Of a DNA stretch of 6,105 nt, positions 4,436-6,105 are shown piece after piece. Source of the stretch: Burkholderiales bacterium. GTDB lineage: Bacteria; Pseudomonadota; Gammaproteobacteria; Burkholderiales; Casimicrobiaceae. Under the pieces are notes generated by a model. That model ran no database searches. It saw only the letters and a program-made list of their open reading frames with translations, and had not been told where the DNA came from. Every line of letters begins with the position of its first letter. The stretch's first letter is position 1. The position numbers and the translations under genes were made by a program. Location of the stretch: the NCBI GenBank assembly GCA_031257235.1, contig JAIRPA010000070.1:1-6105 (forward strand), read 5' to 3'.

Positions 4436-6105
4436 TTATTTAGTGTTTGACAATAATTTTTCTACCGACAACAACGCTTGGTCAAGTTTATCCACCTCCG
4501 AGCCGCCGGCTTGCGCCATGTCCGGCTTACCGCCGCCTTTGCCGCCCACCATTTGCGCCAAAGATGCGGCGATTTCATTGGCTTTCACGCGCGCGGTTTG
4601 ATCTTTGGTGACGCCCACGACCAACTGCACTTTGCCTTCGTTTTCGGTCGCCAACACCAAAACGCCGCTTTGGATTAAATCGCGTGCTTTATCAAGCGCT
4701 TCACGCAACACGGCGTTATCCACGCCGACAAGTTTATAGACAAACGTTTTGATGCCGTTGATCACGCGCGTATGGTTTTCAACCGCGTCACGAATCTCGT
4801 GCGAGACCAAACGCGCTTTTAATCGCGCGATTTCTTTTTCACCCGCGCGCGCGGATTCGATCAATCTTGTCACCCGTTCGCCGATTTCTTCGGGCGCCGT
4901 TTTTAATTCACCGGCAACACGCGCGATCCAACCGTTGCGTGTATTTAAATAATCCATCACGCCCAAACCCGTGACCGCCTCAACACGACGCACCCCTGAA
5001 GCCACCCCCGATTCCGCCACAATTTTAAATAGACCGATATCGCCGGTGCGCTTGATGTGGGTGCCGCCGCATAATTCACACGATGTTCCGATATTCAACA
5101 CGCGAACACTGTCTCCGTATTTTTCGCCGAAAAGCGCCATCGCGCCGGTTTTAATCGCGTCATCGTAGCTCATCACACGCGCCGTCGATTCCGTGTTCGT
5201 TAAAATTTCACGATTAACGATCGCTTCCACGCGCGCGATTTCATCGTCGGTCATCGGTTGGTGATGCGAAAAGTCAAAGCGGGTGCGATCCGCGTTGACC
5301 AACGATCCTTTTTGCTGCACGTGTGTTCCTAAAACCTCACGCAGGGCTTTGTGCATCAAGTGTGTGGCCGAGTGATTGCGCATGGTTTGAGCGCGTAAGG
5401 TCTCGTTCACGCTCGCGGTGACTTGATCGCCGACTTTAATTTGCCCTTTGGTGACCACACCGATGTGTCCCATCACTTCCGGCTGAATTTTTTGCGTATC
5501 TTGAACTTCAAAGAAAAGGGTGTCGGACACAAGACTTCCGCTGTCGCCCGCCTGCCCGCCGGACTCTCCGTAAAAAGGCGTTTGGTTTAAGATCACCAAG
5601 CCCGTCTCTTTGGGTTGTAACACCTCCACCGCCACGCCTTCTTTATAAAGCGCGACGACTTCCGCCGTCTCCGTTAATAAATCATAACCGTCAAACCGTG
5701 TTTTATGCCCGGAATAAGGAATGGTTTTCAAGGCTTTGAATTGACTTGCCATTCGCGCGCGCGTGCGTTGCGCCTCCATCGCGCGATTAAACCCTTCTTC
5801 ATCAATGATGATCTTTTTCTCACGGCAAATATCCGCGGTTAAATCCGGCGGAAAACCAAACGTATCGTACAAAAGAAAAACCGTATCGCCGGATAAGGTG
5901 GCGCCGGGTTTTAAGGTGGACATCGACTCATCAAGAATTTTCATCCCGTGTTCAATCGTCTCTCCAAACCGTTCTTCTTCGGTTTTTAAGACTTGCGCCA
6001 CGCGATCGGCTTCGCGCGTTAATTCGGGATAAGCGTCGCCCATGACCCCGGCCAAATCTTCGACCAAGCGGTAAAAAAACGGCTTTTTTTGTCCGAGCTT
6101 ATAGC
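4436..6105 (-). CDS. alaS: Alanyl-tRNA synthetase, C-terminal two-thirds (5' end outside window)
   Basis: The frame is open to the right edge. The first residues visible are YKLGQKKPFFYRLVEDL, a conserved AlaRS segment, so the TTG at 6067 is an internal leucine and not the start. About 555 codons are present. Alignment of the motifs to the 876-residue E. coli enzyme puts the window edge near residue 320, and the predicted full length is about 875. Counted from 6067, the editing domain has HSATH at 232-236 and CELCGGTH at 330-337, the His/His/Cys/His zinc site that removes mischarged Ser and Gly from tRNA-Ala. A coiled region follows (about 385-430). The C-terminal DHHA1-type domain includes a glycine-rich GGKGGGKPDMAQAGG loop near 513-527. 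The aminoacylation core lies off-window. The gene probably leads the cluster that continues with orn. Confidence 0.97.
   Translation of the reverse strand, partial: YKLGQKKPFFYRLVEDLAGVMGDAYPELTREADRVAQVLKTEEERFGETIEHGMKILDESMSTLKPGATLSGDTVFLLYDTFGFPPDLTADICREKKIIIDEEGFNRAMEAQRTRARMASQFKALKTIPYSGHKTRFDGYDLLTETAEVVALYKEGVAVEVLQPKETGLVILNQTPFYGESGGQAGDSGSLVSDTLFFEVQDTQKIQPEVMGHIGVVTKGQIKVGDQVTASVNETLRAQTMRNHSATHLMHKALREVLGTHVQQKGSLVNADRTRFDFSHHQPMTDDEIARVEAIVNREILTNTESTARVMSYDDAIKTGAMALFGEKYGDSVRVLNIGTSCELCGGTHIKRTGDIGLFKIVAESGVASGVRRVEAVTGLGVMDYLNTRNGWIARVAGELKTAPEEIGERVTRLIESARAGEKEIARLKARLVSHEIRDAVENHTRVINGIKTFVYKLVGVDNAVLREALDKARDLIQSGVLVLATENEGKVQLVVGVTKDQTARVKANEIAASLAQMVGGKGGGKPDMAQAGGSEVDKLDQALLSVEKLLSNTK

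Noticed and set aside
6065..6067. TTG as the start of a 543-residue alaS product
   Set aside because: The frame continues upstream to the window edge through YKLGQKKPFFYR, which is conserved AlaRS sequence, so the TTG is internal.

Overview
The window carries five protein-coding genes, all on the minus strand, so transcription runs from high to low coordinates. It looks like a chromosomal piece of a Gram-negative proteobacterium of moderate GC content. A TonB-dependent outer-membrane receptor shows there is an outer membrane. The DEDDh oligoribonuclease (orn) and the zinc-ribbon NUDIX protein resemble beta/gammaproteobacterial forms. I cannot name the genus from the sequence.

Layout in transcription order. 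(1) 6105-4436: the 3' two-thirds of alaS (alanyl-tRNA synthetase); its start and aminoacylation core lie outside the window. (2) 4354-3800: orn, after an 81-nt gap. (3) 3784-3230: a NUDIX hydrolase with an N-terminal zinc ribbon, 15 nt after orn and with a strong ribosome binding site. (4) 3229-2855: a 375-nt gene-free stretch packed with repeats. (5) 2854-686: a TonB-dependent receptor with its own sigma70-like promoter. (6) 674-1: the first 224 codons of a periplasmic ABC-transporter substrate-binding protein, 11 nt after the receptor and running off the left edge.

There are two functional blocks. The upstream block is housekeeping: tRNA charging, degradation of the smallest RNA fragments, and probable nucleotide hydrolysis. 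The downstream block looks like an uptake locus: an outer-membrane receptor coupled to a periplasmic binding protein of the iron(III)/polyamine-type fold, presumably followed by permease and ATPase genes to the left. The substrate cannot be fixed; iron or an iron chelate is the best guess.

No previously undescribed protein system is visible. The most unusual part is the intergenic block at about 2927-3228. Heptamer GGGATCA arrays lie in inverted orientation at its two ends. Inside them are two inverted copies of a 37-38 bp palindromic unit, and at the centre a cluster of A/T-rich hairpins that includes a strong bidirectional terminator-like stem. It resembles a REPIN-like or MITE-like non-autonomous repeat sitting between one operon's end and the next operon's promoter.
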